NCBI GenBank assembly: GCA_947632115.1
Contig: CANROB010000010.1
Coordinates: forward strand, 1-48,440
Origin: an uncultured Bacilli bacterium
Lineage (GTDB): Bacteria; Bacillota_I; Bacilli_A; RF39; UBA660
DNA: 48,440 nucleotides
Reading direction: 5' to 3'
Below, in pieces: positions 15,874 through 27,041 of the stretch. The notes under the pieces are model-generated. The model ran no database searches. It was not told where the DNA came from and worked only from the letters and a program-made list of their open reading frames with translations. The position numbers and the translations under genes are program-made. Each line of letters opens with the position of its first letter. Position 1 is the first letter of the stretch.

Positions 15874-16875
15874 TTGATCTTAACACAGCGGCAAATAGAT
15901 TTATTAAAATTAATTATTGAAGAATATATTCAGACTGCAAAACCAGTCAGTTCAAAGTCTCTTTGTGAGACGATGCAATGTTCTAGTGCGACAATTCGTG
16001 CTGAGATGAGTCAATTAGAGGAATATGGACTTTTGGAAAAAGAACATATCTCAAGTGGAAGAATTCCTAGTGAAAAAGGATATCGCTATTATGTAGATAA
16101 CATTATGCAACCAAAAGAATTATCCGGAGATGACATGCTAAAACTACAAACGATTGTCAATAATAAATCTTTGGTACTAAGTGATGTCATTACACAGAGT
16201 ATGGAGATTGTCTCAGAACTTACGAATTATACAGCGATTGTTCTAGGAGCTTCTTCTAAGAATAATCTTGTTAGTAAGGTAGAAGTGATTCCAATCGATG
16301 AACAAAACCTAGTAGCGATTGTAGTAACCGATAAAGGACATGTGGAACATAAAAATATTTACCTAGAAGGAAGAGTATCTGCTAAAGATATTGGTAAGAC
16401 AGTTGAAATTATTAATAAATTAATTGTAGGAACTCCTATTGAAGATGTCAGTAGTTTTCTAGAGTTTCAGGTAAAGCCAATCATTGCTTCTTATGTAGAA
16501 CAACACGAAATCTTATATAATGCTTTCTATCATGCTTTTAGTGATTTTGCGACAAATGAAAGCGTTAAAATGTCTGGTAGACAAAATATTTTGATGCAAC
16601 CAGAATTTAATGATGCTGAAAAAATTCGTGAAATTATTAATAAGTTTGAAGATAAAGATATCGTAAATGCTATTAAGGAAGAAGAAAATGGCATTAATGT
16701 CTATATCGGAAGTGAAAATCATTTTGATGATGATGTTACGATTATTAAAACCAAATATAATTCTCATGGCGAAGAGGGGACCATTGCTCTAATTGGTCCA
16801 AAACGGATGGAGTATAATCGCGTTATTACCCTCCTAGACTATATTAAAGAGAATATTGAGAAGGAGGACGAATGA
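15874..16875 (+). CDS. hrcA: Heat-inducible transcription repressor HrcA
   Basis: A 333-residue repressor of class I heat-shock genes. N-terminal winged helix: LTQRQIDLLKLIIEEYIQT, SSATIRAEMSQLEEYGLLEKEH, SSGRIPSEKGYRYYVD, all diagnostic of HrcA; the GAF-like and C-terminal domains follow with GPKRMEYNRVITLLDYI. Start choice: GTG 15865 and ATG 15868 sit on top of the GAGGTG ribosome-binding sequence; TTG 15874 is 6 bases after it and gives the typical short MILTQRQ start, so I prefer it. First gene of the chaperone operon; autoregulation through the CIRCE-like site is expected from the family. Confidence 0.95.
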   Translation: MILTQRQIDLLKLIIEEYIQTAKPVSSKSLCETMQCSSATIRAEMSQLEEYGLLEKEHISSGRIPSEKGYRYYVDNIMQPKELSGDDMLKLQTIVNNKSLVLSDVITQSMEIVSELTNYTAIVLGASSKNNLVSKVEVIPIDEQNLVAIVVTDKGHVEHKNIYLEGRVSAKDIGKTVEIINKLIVGTPIEDVSSFLEFQVKPIIASYVEQHEILYNAFYHAFSDFATNESVKMSGRQNILMQPEFNDAEKIREIINKFEDKDIVNAIKEEENGINVYIGSENHFDDDVTIIKTKYNSHGEEGTIALIGPKRMEYNRVITLLDYIKENIEKEDE

Positions 16876-17459
16876 AAACAGAAGTGAACACGCAAGAAAA
16901 ACCTTTAGAGTCACAAGAAGAAAATTCTATTAAGACTCCTGAAGCGACCGAGGTTGCTGAACTAGCAAAGGAAGAAGCGAAAGAAGAAGCTCCTAAAGAT
17001 CCTCACATGGATAAATTAAATGAAGCTTATAATAAGATTAGTGAACTAGAAGATAAATTAATTCGTCAAAATGCGGATATGGTAAATTATCGGAAACGTA
17101 AAGAAGACGAAGTAAATAAAATGTTAAAGTTTTGTAATGAAGATTTGATTAAAGATTTACTTCCTATTTTAGATAACTTTGAAAGAGCGATGGCGATGGA
17201 TCAAAATTTAACAGAAGAAGAACAGAAATTCTTAGATGGATTTAAAATGATTTATAGTCACTTACAAAATGTGATGGAAAAGTTTGACGTGAAGATGATT
17301 GATGGCGCTAATAAGCCATTTGATCCTGTTTATCATAATGCTATTTTGGCAGAGAAAAGAGAAGGAGTTCAACCTGGTATGGTATTAGAAGTCCTTCAAA
17401 AAGGATATTTATTAAAGGATAAAGTTATTCGTACAGCAATGGTACGAGTTAGTGAATAA
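16872..17459 (+). CDS. grpE: Nucleotide exchange factor GrpE
   Basis: A 195-residue GrpE. The Glu/Lys-rich N-terminus (about 1-45) is disordered, then a long coiled coil (LNEAYNKISELEDKLIRQNADMVNYRKR) dimerises the protein, and the C-terminal beta domain has FDPVYHNAI and VLQKGYLLKDKVIRTAMVRVS. It releases ADP from DnaK. The ATG overlaps the hrcA stop by 4 bases after AAGGAGG, indicating translational coupling. Confidence 0.96.
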   Translation: MKTEVNTQEKPLESQEENSIKTPEATEVAELAKEEAKEEAPKDPHMDKLNEAYNKISELEDKLIRQNADMVNYRKRKEDEVNKMLKFCNEDLIKDLLPILDNFERAMAMDQNLTEEEQKFLDGFKMIYSHLQNVMEKFDVKMIDGANKPFDPVYHNAILAEKREGVQPGMVLEVLQKGYLLKDKVIRTAMVRVSE

Positions 17460-19298
<1,839 letters not shown>

Positions 19299-19304
19299 TG
19301 TAGT

Positions 19305-19333
19305 AAAGTTCTAGACCTCTAGAACTTTCTCTT
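19305..19333 (+). terminator. Hairpin between dnaK and pepF
   Basis: AAAGTTCTAG (19305-19314) and CTAGAACTTT (19319-19328) with a 4-base loop. The following tail is only TTTCTCTTG, so it looks like a partial terminator or an mRNA-stabilising end that would lower transcript levels of pepF and dnaJ. Confidence 0.6.
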
Positions 19334-19350
19334 GTATAGAAAGGATTGTT

Positions 19351-21141
19351 ATGGCACTAGTAAAAAGAGAAGAAGTAAAGAAAGAAGATACCTGGGATTT
19401 AGAGAAAATGTATCCCTCAAAAGAAGCATGGGAGAAAGATATTGAAAAAGTACTTTCTCTTACTGAAGAAGTGGCGGATTTTAAAGGACATATTATGGAA
19501 AGTAGTTCTACCTTGTATGACTTTTATATAGCCTATGATAAAATGGAACGTTTAAGTGAGGTTGTTTACCTTTATGCCAAAATGAGTTGTGATACGGATA
19601 CCGCTAATCAAGAGTATCAAAAAATGAAATCACGGGTAGAAAAGATGATGGAAGATATTTCGACGAAACTATCTTTCGTCAGTTCAGAGATGTTAGCAGT
19701 TCCTTACCAAACGGTACTAGATTATATCGAAGAAAATCCTAATTTAAAAGAGTTTGCTTTTGATTTAGAAAAAACGTTCCGTTATCAGGAACATACTTTA
19801 TCTGAGAAAGAAGAAGCGATTATTGCCAAAGCAACTAATGCTTTTGGTACAGGGGATGAAGTATTCTATAACTTTGATAATGCGGATATTGATCTTGGTA
19901 CCATTGTCGATGAAAATGGGCAAGAAGAAGAACTTACCAATAGTAATTATACGAAGTATATGAATAGTAAGGATAGAAGAGTTAGGGAAGATGCCTTCCA
20001 TAAGATGTATCACTATTTCAAATCTTTTAAAAATACGATTTCTTCTGCTTATAAAGGTCAAATTAAGGAAGATTTCTTCTCTAGTGACGTTAGAAAATAT
20101 AATAGTCCACTTGAAATGAGCCTTTATCAGGATAATATTGATCCATCCGTTTATCATACTTTAATTGATACGATTCACAAGAGAATGCCAGATATGTATG
20201 AGTATATGGCTCTTCGTAAAAAAGCCTTAGGATTAAAAGAGATGCATATGTGGGATATTTATGTAGATATTGTAGACGCTACTCCTGCGGATATTCCTTT
20301 TCTTGAGGGTAAGAAAATCTTATTTGAAGCCCTAAAACCATTAGGAAAGACCTATTTAGAAGACTTAGAAAAGGCGTTTGATGAACGTTGGATTGATAAA
20401 TTTCCTAATGTCGGTAAAAAGTCTGGTGCCTATAGTTGGGGTTCTTATGATACCTATCCTTATTTACTTTTAAACTATAATGGTACTGTCGATTCTGTTA
20501 GTACTATGGCCCATGAACTAGGACATTCTATGCATAGTTATTATTCTAATAAATATCAAAATTCTATTAATGCTTCTTATCCTATTTTCTTAGCCGAGAT
20601 TGCTTCTACGGTAAATGAAGTATTAGTGAATGATTATCTTTATAAACAAGCTAAAACAAAAGAAGAAAAAATTCTTTATTTAACGGAATTCCTAGAGAAA
20701 GTAAGAACGACGATTTATCGGCAGACGATGTTTGCAGAGTTTGAAATGATTATGCATGATAAGTATGAAAAAAATATTCCGATTACCGAGGAAGAATTAA
20801 GTAGTACTTATTACAAACTTAATCAATATTACTATGGAGATTCTGTAATTAGTGATGAGGATATTCGGTATGAATGGTTGCGTATTCCTCATTTCTATAC
20901 GCCATTTTATGTTTATAAATATGCGACCGGACTTTCTTCTGCGATTGCTATTGCTAGTGATATTTTAAACGGTAAAGAAGGGGCAGCAGAAGCTTATTTG
21001 AAATTCTTATCTAGTGGAGGAAGTGATTATCCACTTTCCATCTTGAAGAGAGCTGGAGTAGATATGACAACGAAAGAGCCAATCGAAAAAGCAATCGATA
21101 TGTTTAAAGAAAAACTAGAGGAATTAAAAAAATTAATCTAG
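19351..21141 (+). CDS. pepF: Oligoendopeptidase F (M3B family)
   Basis: A 596-residue zinc metallopeptidase of the PepF/M3B family that cuts short peptides in the cytoplasm. The zinc site is MAHELGHSMH (HELGH at 388-392), with the downstream Glu in PIFLAEIASTVNEVLV. The C-terminal IPHFYTPFYVYKYATGLSSA and LSSGGSDYPLSILKRAGVD are family hallmarks. Start follows AAAGG. It sits between dnaK and dnaJ, separated from dnaK by a hairpin and from dnaJ by 18 bases, so it is probably part of the heat-shock transcription unit and may degrade peptide products of stress proteolysis (inference). Confidence 0.95.
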   Translation: MALVKREEVKKEDTWDLEKMYPSKEAWEKDIEKVLSLTEEVADFKGHIMESSSTLYDFYIAYDKMERLSEVVYLYAKMSCDTDTANQEYQKMKSRVEKMMEDISTKLSFVSSEMLAVPYQTVLDYIEENPNLKEFAFDLEKTFRYQEHTLSEKEEAIIAKATNAFGTGDEVFYNFDNADIDLGTIVDENGQEEELTNSNYTKYMNSKDRRVREDAFHKMYHYFKSFKNTISSAYKGQIKEDFFSSDVRKYNSPLEMSLYQDNIDPSVYHTLIDTIHKRMPDMYEYMALRKKALGLKEMHMWDIYVDIVDATPADIPFLEGKKILFEALKPLGKTYLEDLEKAFDERWIDKFPNVGKKSGAYSWGSYDTYPYLLLNYNGTVDSVSTMAHELGHSMHSYYSNKYQNSINASYPIFLAEIASTVNEVLVNDYLYKQAKTKEEKILYLTEFLEKVRTTIYRQTMFAEFEMIMHDKYEKNIPITEEELSSTYYKLNQYYYGDSVISDEDIRYEWLRIPHFYTPFYVYKYATGLSSAIAIASDILNGKEGAAEAYLKFLSSGGSDYPLSILKRAGVDMTTKEPIEKAIDMFKEKLEELKKLI

Positions 21142-21159
21142 AATGTAGGTAGGTGTAAT

Positions 21160-22272
21160 ATGGACAAAAGAGATTATTATGAGGTCTTGGGTGTTAGTAA
21201 GGATGCAACAGATGCCGAAATTAAAAGTGCCTTTCGAAAACTTGCTAAAAAGTATCACCCAGATGTAAATAAGGCACCAGATGCGGCCGAAAAATTTAAA
21301 GAAGCCCAAGAGGCTTATGCCGTTTTAAGTGATGAAGCAAAACGTAGACAATACGATCAATATGGTCATGCTGCTTTTGATCAGATGAATGGTGGCGCTG
21401 GTTTTGATTTTTCGGATTTTGACTTTAGTGATATTTTTGGCGACTTATTTGGAAGTGGTTTTGGTTTTGGATCTAATAGCGGAAGAAGAACAAACCGCGG
21501 ACGTAGGGGATCCGATAAAATCATGCGGGTGAATTTGACTTTTGAAGAAGCAGTCTTTGGAACGAAGAAAACGATTAATGTAAATGTTTCAGAAGATTGT
21601 CCAAACTGTGATGGTAAAGGTGGACTAGGAGAAAAAACTTGTTCTCGTTGCCATGGTACAGGAGTTGTGACAGCTGAGCAAAGAACGATGTTTGGTTCTT
21701 TTATGACAAGAACTTCTTGCCCAGCATGTAATGGTACAGGTTCTACTTATGATTCTACTTGTTCTAAATGTCATGGTAGCGGGAAAATCTCTAAAAATAC
21801 GGATATTGAAGTAAAAGTTCCAGCGGGTGTCAACACGGGAAATCAACTTCGTCTAGCAGGAAAAGGGGATTCTGGTAGTAATGGGGGACCTAATGGGGAT
21901 TTGTATCTAGAATTTTATGTCAAAGACCATGAATTATATGTTCGTGATGACAATGATATCTATTTAGATTTACCAATTACCATTACCGAAGCCGTATTAG
22001 GATGTAAAAAAGAAGTACCAACCTTATATGGTAATGTGAAATTATCCATTCCTCCTGGAAGTGCTAGCGGAGATAAACATCGCTTAAAAGGAAAAGGTAT
22101 TGAAGATTTACATACGGGTACCAAAGGAAACATGTATGTCGTTTTAAACATTGTTGTTCCTGAAAAATTGTCACGAGATCAAAAGAAACTATTTGAAGCC
22201 TTAGCAGAAACAAATTTGGAGTCTGGAGATCAATTTAAAAAGTTAAGAGATTATGTTCGTAAGAATGTCTAA
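21160..22272 (+). CDS. dnaJ: Chaperone DnaJ (Hsp40)
   Basis: A 370-residue type I DnaJ. J domain 1-70 with HPD at 33-35, a Gly/Phe-rich region (about 75-115) with [19 protein letters not shown], four zinc motifs [24 protein letters not shown] and CSKCHGSG, then the substrate-binding C-terminal domain ([28 protein letters not shown]). It stimulates DnaK ATPase and delivers clients. It follows pepF rather than dnaK, with GTAGGTAGGTG as ribosome-binding site. Confidence 0.97.
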   Translation: MDKRDYYEVLGVSKDATDAEIKSAFRKLAKKYHPDVNKAPDAAEKFKEAQEAYAVLSDEAKRRQYDQYGHAAFDQMNGGAGFDFSDFDFSDIFGDLFGSGFGFGSNSGRRTNRGRRGSDKIMRVNLTFEEAVFGTKKTINVNVSEDCPNCDGKGGLGEKTCSRCHGTGVVTAEQRTMFGSFMTRTSCPACNGTGSTYDSTCSKCHGSGKISKNTDIEVKVPAGVNTGNQLRLAGKGDSGSNGGPNGDLYLEFYVKDHELYVRDDNDIYLDLPITITEAVLGCKKEVPTLYGNVKLSIPPGSASGDKHRLKGKGIEDLHTGTKGNMYVVLNIVVPEKLSRDQKKLFEALAETNLESGDQFKKLRDYVRKNV

Positions 22273-22331
22273 TTCTTCCTTGCGGAAAAAAGTGCCTTAT
22301 GGTAAAATGAGGAAGAGAGGATAGTGATGAT

Positions 22332-22691
22332 ATGCAATGCCGAAATTGTGGGGCAACTATTCATGAAGGAGATACATTCTGTAGAACTTGTGGTTTTACA
22401 GTAGAGACATCTTCTGTTCCTGATGTCGATTCTAAGAATGTTGCCATGAATGATTTTATAGCGCCTAGTAAAAAAGAACAGGTTCCTACAACAGTTCATT
22501 ATGATGAGACGATAACGAAAGTAGTAGAGCCAAAAGTATCCGCACCAGATAATAAGGTTTTCATCAAAAAGGATGGAAACGATCGTATAAAGGCTACGAT
22601 TCTTAACTTTTTAGGGTTAGCGGTACTCATTATCATTGTAATTATCATCGGAATTATTCTTTATAAAAGTGTTTTTCAACATATTTCTTAA
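22332..22691 (+). CDS. Zinc-ribbon protein with C-terminal membrane anchor
   Basis: A 119-residue protein. The N-terminus has a zinc ribbon, C3-x2-C6 and C17-x2-C20 (MQCRNCGATIHEGD, FCRTCGF). A disordered middle follows, and residues about 92-112 form one membrane segment near the end (FLGLAVLIIIVIIIGIILY). The zinc ribbon is therefore cytoplasmic if the tail is inserted C-out. Such proteins are common in Firmicutes and mostly uncharacterised. A weak -10-like TATGGTAAAAT precedes it. A second zinc-ribbon membrane protein is encoded at 27042. Confidence 0.65.
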   Translation: MQCRNCGATIHEGDTFCRTCGFTVETSSVPDVDSKNVAMNDFIAPSKKEQVPTTVHYDETITKVVEPKVSAPDNKVFIKKDGNDRIKATILNFLGLAVLIIIVIIIGIILYKSVFQHIS

Positions 22692-22740
22692 CTTTTTTCT
22701 TGAAAAATAAAGGAAATTTTGAAAAACAAAAGAAAAAAAC

Positions 22741-22769
22741 TTGCTTTTATATTTCGAATATGATATTCT
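22741..22769 (+). promoter_or_regulatory. Promoter of the HU gene
   Basis: TTGCTT (22741-22746) and TATTCT (22764-22769), 17 bases apart, followed by AGGGAGGTAAG. Confidence 0.65.
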
Positions 22770-22814
22770 TAGAGTGTAAGCAAGGTAGCTTATAGAAATT
22801 AGGGAGGTAAGTCT

Positions 22815-23087
22815 ATGACAAAGACAGATTTAGTTAACTACATGGCTGAAGAAACCGGGTTAACAAAAGCAGATGCTACTCGTGCATTAGATGCAATGAT
22901 TAGCGGAGTTATTAGTGGATTAAAAAAGGAAGGTAAAGTATCTTTAACAGGATTTGCTACTTACAGTGCAAAGAAAAAACCAGCTAAAAAAGGTCGTAAC
23001 CCAAGAACTGGTGAAGTTGTAAATATTCCTGCTAGAGTTGCTGTAACTATTAAAGCCGGATCTAAATTAAAAGATGCATTAAATTAA
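22815..23087 (+). CDS. HU family nucleoid protein
   Basis: A 90-residue HU/IHF DNA-bending protein. It begins MTKTDLVNYMAEETGLTKADATRALDAM and has the beta-arm signature KPAKKGRNPRTGEVVNIPARV with the conserved Pro of the arm tip (NIPAR), then KAGSKLKDALN. It compacts and bends chromosomal DNA as a homodimer. Monocistronic, strong AGGGAGG ribosome-binding site and its own promoter and terminator, consistent with high expression. Confidence 0.96.
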   Translation: MTKTDLVNYMAEETGLTKADATRALDAMISGVISGLKKEGKVSLTGFATYSAKKKPAKKGRNPRTGEVVNIPARVAVTIKAGSKLKDALN

Positions 23088-23106
23088 TTTTAATGCTTTT
23101 TTTATA
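23076..23106 (+). terminator. Intrinsic terminator of the HU gene
   Basis: GCATTAAA (23076-23083) and TTTAATGC (23089-23096) followed by seven or more T's; it overlaps the stop codon. Confidence 0.85.
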
Positions 23107-23133
23107 CTTTCATATAGATTTCTTTTTTTTTTA

Positions 23134-23142
23134 TGTTATAAT
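23134..23142 (+). promoter_or_regulatory. Extended -10 promoter of the 616-residue membrane protein gene
   Basis: TGTTATAAT, preceded by a T-rich stretch; no clear -35. Confidence 0.5.
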
Positions 23143-23178
23143 AAATGTATAAGGGTAAAAATAACGAGGTGAATATAG

Positions 23179-25029
23179 ATGACACAAGAGGAAATAAAAG
23201 AATTTTGGAGAACACAGACAATTATTCAAATGAAAGATATTGTAAATGTCCAAGGAAAAGCCTATGTGAAAAGTAGTTCTGTTGAGAGAATTAGTAAAGA
23301 ATATGATTTACCATCTTTTCCAAAAGGACAATTTATTCCTTTGGTAGAATTTGGACCACTTGTTATGAAGGCTTATAAGAAAAAGCAAGATAGAAGAGAT
23401 TTTGCTATGGATCATAAAGAGGAAATAAAGACAGTAGTTAAGTACTTCAAAACAAAAGTAAGTTCTCTATCAGAGGATAAAAGGACAAATAGTTCTTTTG
23501 TTGCTTCCTATTTAGTACTTCAGTTTGCTTTTGAAGATCCAAAAACGGTAATAGAAGGAATTCGAATTGCTGCTAGAGAGGAACTTGTTTCTAATCCAGA
23601 AGAACTTATTACCCAATATCAAAAATTTTCAAAATTTTTCCACCTTTGTCGAGGTGAAAGAAAATGGAATTCCGTTGAAGGAATTGCGGAAGCCTTATAT
23701 CAAGGTTATAAAGAGGGATTACCTTTTCGTCAATTACGTGGCATGTTACTTGTTCAAAATATGGATGCCAACATGGTAAATAAAGTAGAGTGTGCTTTTT
23801 ATGATAAATTAATGCCAGAATTAGAAGACTATTGTCGTCAAGTAAAAAAACGTGGCAGTTTATTAAGAAAAGATATCGAGGCACATTATGGCGATTTAGA
23901 TTTAGAGGCTGTTTTGAATCGTATAGATACCATTGCTGGTGATAAATTACAAATTAAAGCGATTTATGCTTCTATGAAACCAGAAGTCGTTACGGGACAG
24001 GTTTCTGAAATCTTGATGAGTGTTAGTAGAAAAGATATATCTGTTAAAGAAGCATTCCAACAACTTTTAGATTTACGTTATCCTGATTATATTGTTTTAG
24101 GAGAAATATCTAAGTTAAAAGAAAAGGGATTAGTACTTCCTTATCAAGGTCTATTCGATGCTTATTATGAGAAATTTACACATTCTGGAATGGAAGTTGT
24201 TGTCGATAATTACTTAAAGAAAGCAGCAAAAGAACAATATTCCGCTAAACAGATTGTCATAAAACTAAGAACTTTCGGTTATCCAGATGAGTTCATGGCA
24301 AGGTTCTTGGATCAACATATTGATTTAGATTTACCTTTTGAAGAGATTTATCCTCTTTTAGGAAGGAAAAAGAATAAAGCTGTTATTGTTCCTGTAGAAG
24401 AGATTCAACCTTCTGTTCGTGAGGTTGCTCACATTTCTCCTGATGGAGAGGGATTTACGCAACAACCTAGTCTAAAAGACCTTTTAATGGTAGAAGGAAA
24501 AAAACATGATGCCATTGTTGAGGCCGAAGAAAGAGCAGAGGAAGAAGAAAAAGAAGTAAAATTACCTCCTAGAAAACCTCATAAAACAGGTAAGGTTCAT
24601 AAGATTGTTAATCGAGAAGAAGCTATTACTACTTTAGATAAAAAAGCACTAGTGTCTTTATGCATTGCAGCAGCAGGAAGTATTTCAACAGCGGTTCTTG
24701 TATGCTTATTTAAGGTAAATCCTGCAGTTGCTGCTAAGAATTGTGTGGATTCCATTAATGCGTTTGTATCTGGAAGTACAGGATTACAACAAATTTTACC
24801 ACCTGCTAAAGAGTTAGTTTCTATCTTAGGTACAGTAGGAACAACCATTGCTGGAACGATTGCTTACTTACGTTCTAATAGCAAAAGAAAGAAATTAATG
24901 CAGGAAGATGAAAGAGAGCAAACTAAAGAAATGGATGCAGTATTAAGTGAGCAACAACAAAAAATTGGTGAATTTGTCAGTGAAGTATTAGCAGAACAAG
25001 AAGAGGAAAAGGGAGGTAAGAGATTATAA
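23179..25029 (+). CDS. Hypothetical 616-residue protein with C-terminal membrane hairpin
   Basis: I do not recognise this family. Residues 1-410 are mostly helical, soluble and charged, with no signal peptide. They show loosely repeated helical blocks with conserved YQGYKEGLPFRQLRGML and DEFMARFLDQHIDLDLP. Residues about 430-480 are highly charged, then come two membrane segments (about 497-517 and 555-575) and a strongly acidic/basic tail. The large N-terminal part should face the cytoplasm. The start follows GAGGTGA. It shares one base (TAATG) with the next small gene, so the two are coupled. Role unknown. Confidence 0.6.
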   Translation: MTQEEIKEFWRTQTIIQMKDIVNVQGKAYVKSSSVERISKEYDLPSFPKGQFIPLVEFGPLVMKAYKKKQDRRDFAMDHKEEIKTVVKYFKTKVSSLSEDKRTNSSFVASYLVLQFAFEDPKTVIEGIRIAAREELVSNPEELITQYQKFSKFFHLCRGERKWNSVEGIAEALYQGYKEGLPFRQLRGMLLVQNMDANMVNKVECAFYDKLMPELEDYCRQVKKRGSLLRKDIEAHYGDLDLEAVLNRIDTIAGDKLQIKAIYASMKPEVVTGQVSEILMSVSRKDISVKEAFQQLLDLRYPDYIVLGEISKLKEKGLVLPYQGLFDAYYEKFTHSGMEVVVDNYLKKAAKEQYSAKQIVIKLRTFGYPDEFMARFLDQHIDLDLPFEEIYPLLGRKKNKAVIVPVEEIQPSVREVAHISPDGEGFTQQPSLKDLLMVEGKKHDAIVEAEERAEEEEKEVKLPPRKPHKTGKVHKIVNREEAITTLDKKALVSLCIAAAGSISTAVLVCLFKVNPAVAAKNCVDSINAFVSGSTGLQQILPPAKELVSILGTVGTTIAGTIAYLRSNSKRKKLMQEDEREQTKEMDAVLSEQQQKIGEFVSEVLAEQEEEKGGKRL

Positions 25030-25277
25030 TGGAACAAGGCGAAATTTTAACTCTTGAAGATGGAGAAAAATACGTAGTTGTCTCTATGGTAACCATTGGT
25101 TCTAGTCAATATCTTTACCTCGCTAATCGAAAAGATTATAAAAAATATCTCATTTGTGAATATTATGATGATGAGGTAGAAGAAGTAGACAACCCAGATT
25201 TATTAGAAACATTACTTGTCAAATTTAATGAAGATTTAAAAGAAAGTCTTCCAAAAATCATTGAAAAATATTTTTAA
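25029..25277 (+). CDS. Small DUF1292-like protein
   Basis: An 82-residue acidic protein (LTLEDGEKYVVVSMVTIGSSQYLYLANRKDYKKYLICEYYDDEVEEV). The pattern of a repeated beta strand layout followed by ED-rich loop resembles DUF1292 and related small Firmicute proteins of unknown function. It is translationally coupled to the upstream membrane protein, with one shared base, and ends at a strong terminator. It could act as the partner of that protein; this rests only on the coupling. Confidence 0.6.
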   Translation: MEQGEILTLEDGEKYVVVSMVTIGSSQYLYLANRKDYKKYLICEYYDDEVEEVDNPDLLETLLVKFNEDLKESLPKIIEKYF

Positions 25278-25307
25278 AAAAGATGAGGTGGAAACACCTC
25301 ATTTTTT
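25276..25307 (+). terminator. Strong intrinsic terminator
   Basis: GAGGTG (25285-25290) and CACCTC (25295-25300) with a GAAA tetraloop, extended by A and T arms, then six T's, just before the CCA-enzyme ribosome-binding site AGGAGG. Confidence 0.9.
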
Positions 25308-25316
25308 AGGAGGAAA

Positions 25317-26372
25317 ATGAAAAAAGAATTACGAGAAATCCTAGAAAAAATAGAAGCATCTGGTTATGAGGCATTTTTAGTAGGGGGATATCCTAGAGAC
25401 TTTCTTTTAAAAAGAGAGTGTTCGGATTATGATATTTGTACGAATGCTCCGAAAGAGAAAATAATAGAACTATTTCCTCTTATTCGTGAAGAAAATTATG
25501 GATGTTTCAAGATAGATTATGCAGAAATTTCAGTGGAAATTACGATTTATCGAAAAGAGACTGCTTACGTATCTGTTAGGACTCCTATTATTTCCTATAC
25601 TAGTTTGCTAGAAGAAGATTTAAAAAGAAGAGATTTTACCATGAATACGATTTGTATGGATAAGGATGGTCAAATCGTAGATCTTTTATCGGGGGTAGAG
25701 GATTTAAAAGCAGGGGTGATTCGTTCTGTTTTAGACCCTAATAAAAAAATGAGGGAGGACCCTCTTCGCATGTTACGAGCCATTCGTTTTGCTACTACTT
25801 ACCATTTTTCTTTAGAGAAAAGCCTAAAAGAGGCTATCCTAGAAAATCGTGAGTTAGTAAGAAATCTTTCTATCTATCGCAAGAAAGAAGAATTGACGAA
25901 GATTTTTCTTTCCGAAAATGCAAAATACGGTCTTTCTTTATTGCATGATCTTGGTGTAGATAACGTTCTTTCCTTTGATGCTTCTAGTTTAAAAGTGGTT
26001 CCTTTTGAAGAAGGAATGTGGGCACAGCTAGATACTTCCAATTATCCCTTTTCTAAAGCGGAAAGAAAGAAGATAGATAGTCTAAAGGCACTTTTAGAAA
26101 AAGAGTATATTTCTGATGAGGATTTATATCGATATGGTTTAAAGACTTGTCTTTTAGTTTATCAAATCCAAGAAAAAGAAGATGACTTAGAGAAACGATA
26201 TCAAGATTTACCAATAAAATCAAGAAAAGAGATTGCTATCTCTCCTATGGAACTAGCGGATTTTCCTCTAGATATTTCTTCCCTTTATTTCCTTTTAGAA
26301 AGAAAAATTCTAAAGGGGGAATTAAGTAATTCTCATGAGGCTATCCTCTCCTTTTTAAAGGCATATTTTTAA
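25317..26372 (+). CDS. CCA-adding tRNA nucleotidyltransferase family protein
   Basis: A 351-residue class II nucleotidyltransferase of the PAP/CCA family. The head has FLVGGYPRDFLL (GG at 23-24) and SDYDICT with metal-binding D37 and D39; the neck contains KRRDFTMNTIC and the REDPLRMLRAIRFATTYHF motif. It is shorter than typical CCA enzymes (about 390-450 residues), mainly in the tail. It would add CCA ends to tRNA, but PAP and partial-CCA enzymes look alike, so specificity is not proven. No HD domain is visible. The start is preceded by AGGAGG immediately after a terminator hairpin. Confidence 0.85.
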   Translation: MKKELREILEKIEASGYEAFLVGGYPRDFLLKRECSDYDICTNAPKEKIIELFPLIREENYGCFKIDYAEISVEITIYRKETAYVSVRTPIISYTSLLEEDLKRRDFTMNTICMDKDGQIVDLLSGVEDLKAGVIRSVLDPNKKMREDPLRMLRAIRFATTYHFSLEKSLKEAILENRELVRNLSIYRKKEELTKIFLSENAKYGLSLLHDLGVDNVLSFDASSLKVVPFEEGMWAQLDTSNYPFSKAERKKIDSLKALLEKEYISDEDLYRYGLKTCLLVYQIQEKEDDLEKRYQDLPIKSRKEIAISPMELADFPLDISSLYFLLERKILKGELSNSHEAILSFLKAYF

Positions 26373-26398
26373 AAAAAGTCGTGTAGAATAGAATAAGT

Positions 26399-26992
26399 AT
26401 GAAGAAATGGATTCTTATTCTTTTTTTTATTTTTTGTTGTCTTTTTTTCTTCCTTACAAAGGCAAAGTCTAAGCAACTTTCCCATATTCATATCTCTTTA
26501 AAAGAAGGGGAGATTGCGATTATCTTTTTAGATTTTTCTGCTAGTAAAAGCCTTCTTATTAAAACATCTGATGAATATCTTTTTTATCTTCTATCAGATG
26601 AAGGAGATTCTTCCTTAGAAGAAAAAGTCTCTCTTTTTACCAAAGTCCCTGATTATGTTTTTATGTCTTCTTCTTATTCCCTTTCTTATCCACATAAAAA
26701 GATTCTAGATGAAGTAGTTGTTTTAGAAAAAATACAATTAGAGCCCAATAAAATTCATTATCAAGACCATACCTTTTGTATCAATCAAGTAGATGATTGT
26801 GATTATGTATATTTGACAGAAGAAATACCAATAAAAAAGACTTTAGATGTCGTTTTTTATGAAGAGGATTTAAATTCTTCTTATATTGAGAAATTTTATG
26901 AGCAGTGGACTGACACGTATAAGATTAGTAAGCAAAATTATACGGTTCTTTTTTTACAGGATGGGTATGAGGTTGTTCCTATTGATTATTGA
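26399..26992 (+). CDS. Hypothetical exported or membrane-anchored protein
   Basis: A 197-residue protein with an N-terminal hydrophobic segment (about 4-20, ILILFFIFCCLFFFLTKA) and no clear signal-peptidase site, so a single-pass anchor is likely. The rest is an acidic, Tyr/Ser-rich extracytoplasmic domain without a motif I recognise. No Shine-Dalgarno sequence is visible and TAGAATA lies only about 10 bases upstream, so the transcript may be leaderless. It follows the CCA-enzyme gene by 26 bases. Confidence 0.55.
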   Translation: MKKWILILFFIFCCLFFFLTKAKSKQLSHIHISLKEGEIAIIFLDFSASKSLLIKTSDEYLFYLLSDEGDSSLEEKVSLFTKVPDYVFMSSSYSLSYPHKKILDEVVVLEKIQLEPNKIHYQDHTFCINQVDDCDYVYLTEEIPIKKTLDVVFYEEDLNSSYIEKFYEQWTDTYKISKQNYTVLFLQDGYEVVPIDY

Positions 26993-27008
26993 TTATAAAA
27001 ATGTTGTA

Positions 27009-27017
27009 TGTTATAAT
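27009..27017 (+). promoter_or_regulatory. Extended -10 promoter of the zinc-ribbon membrane protein gene
   Basis: TGTTATAAT, then a short leader with AGAGG. Confidence 0.55.
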
Positions 27018-27041
27018 AAACGTAGAAAGTAGAGGTTTGTG

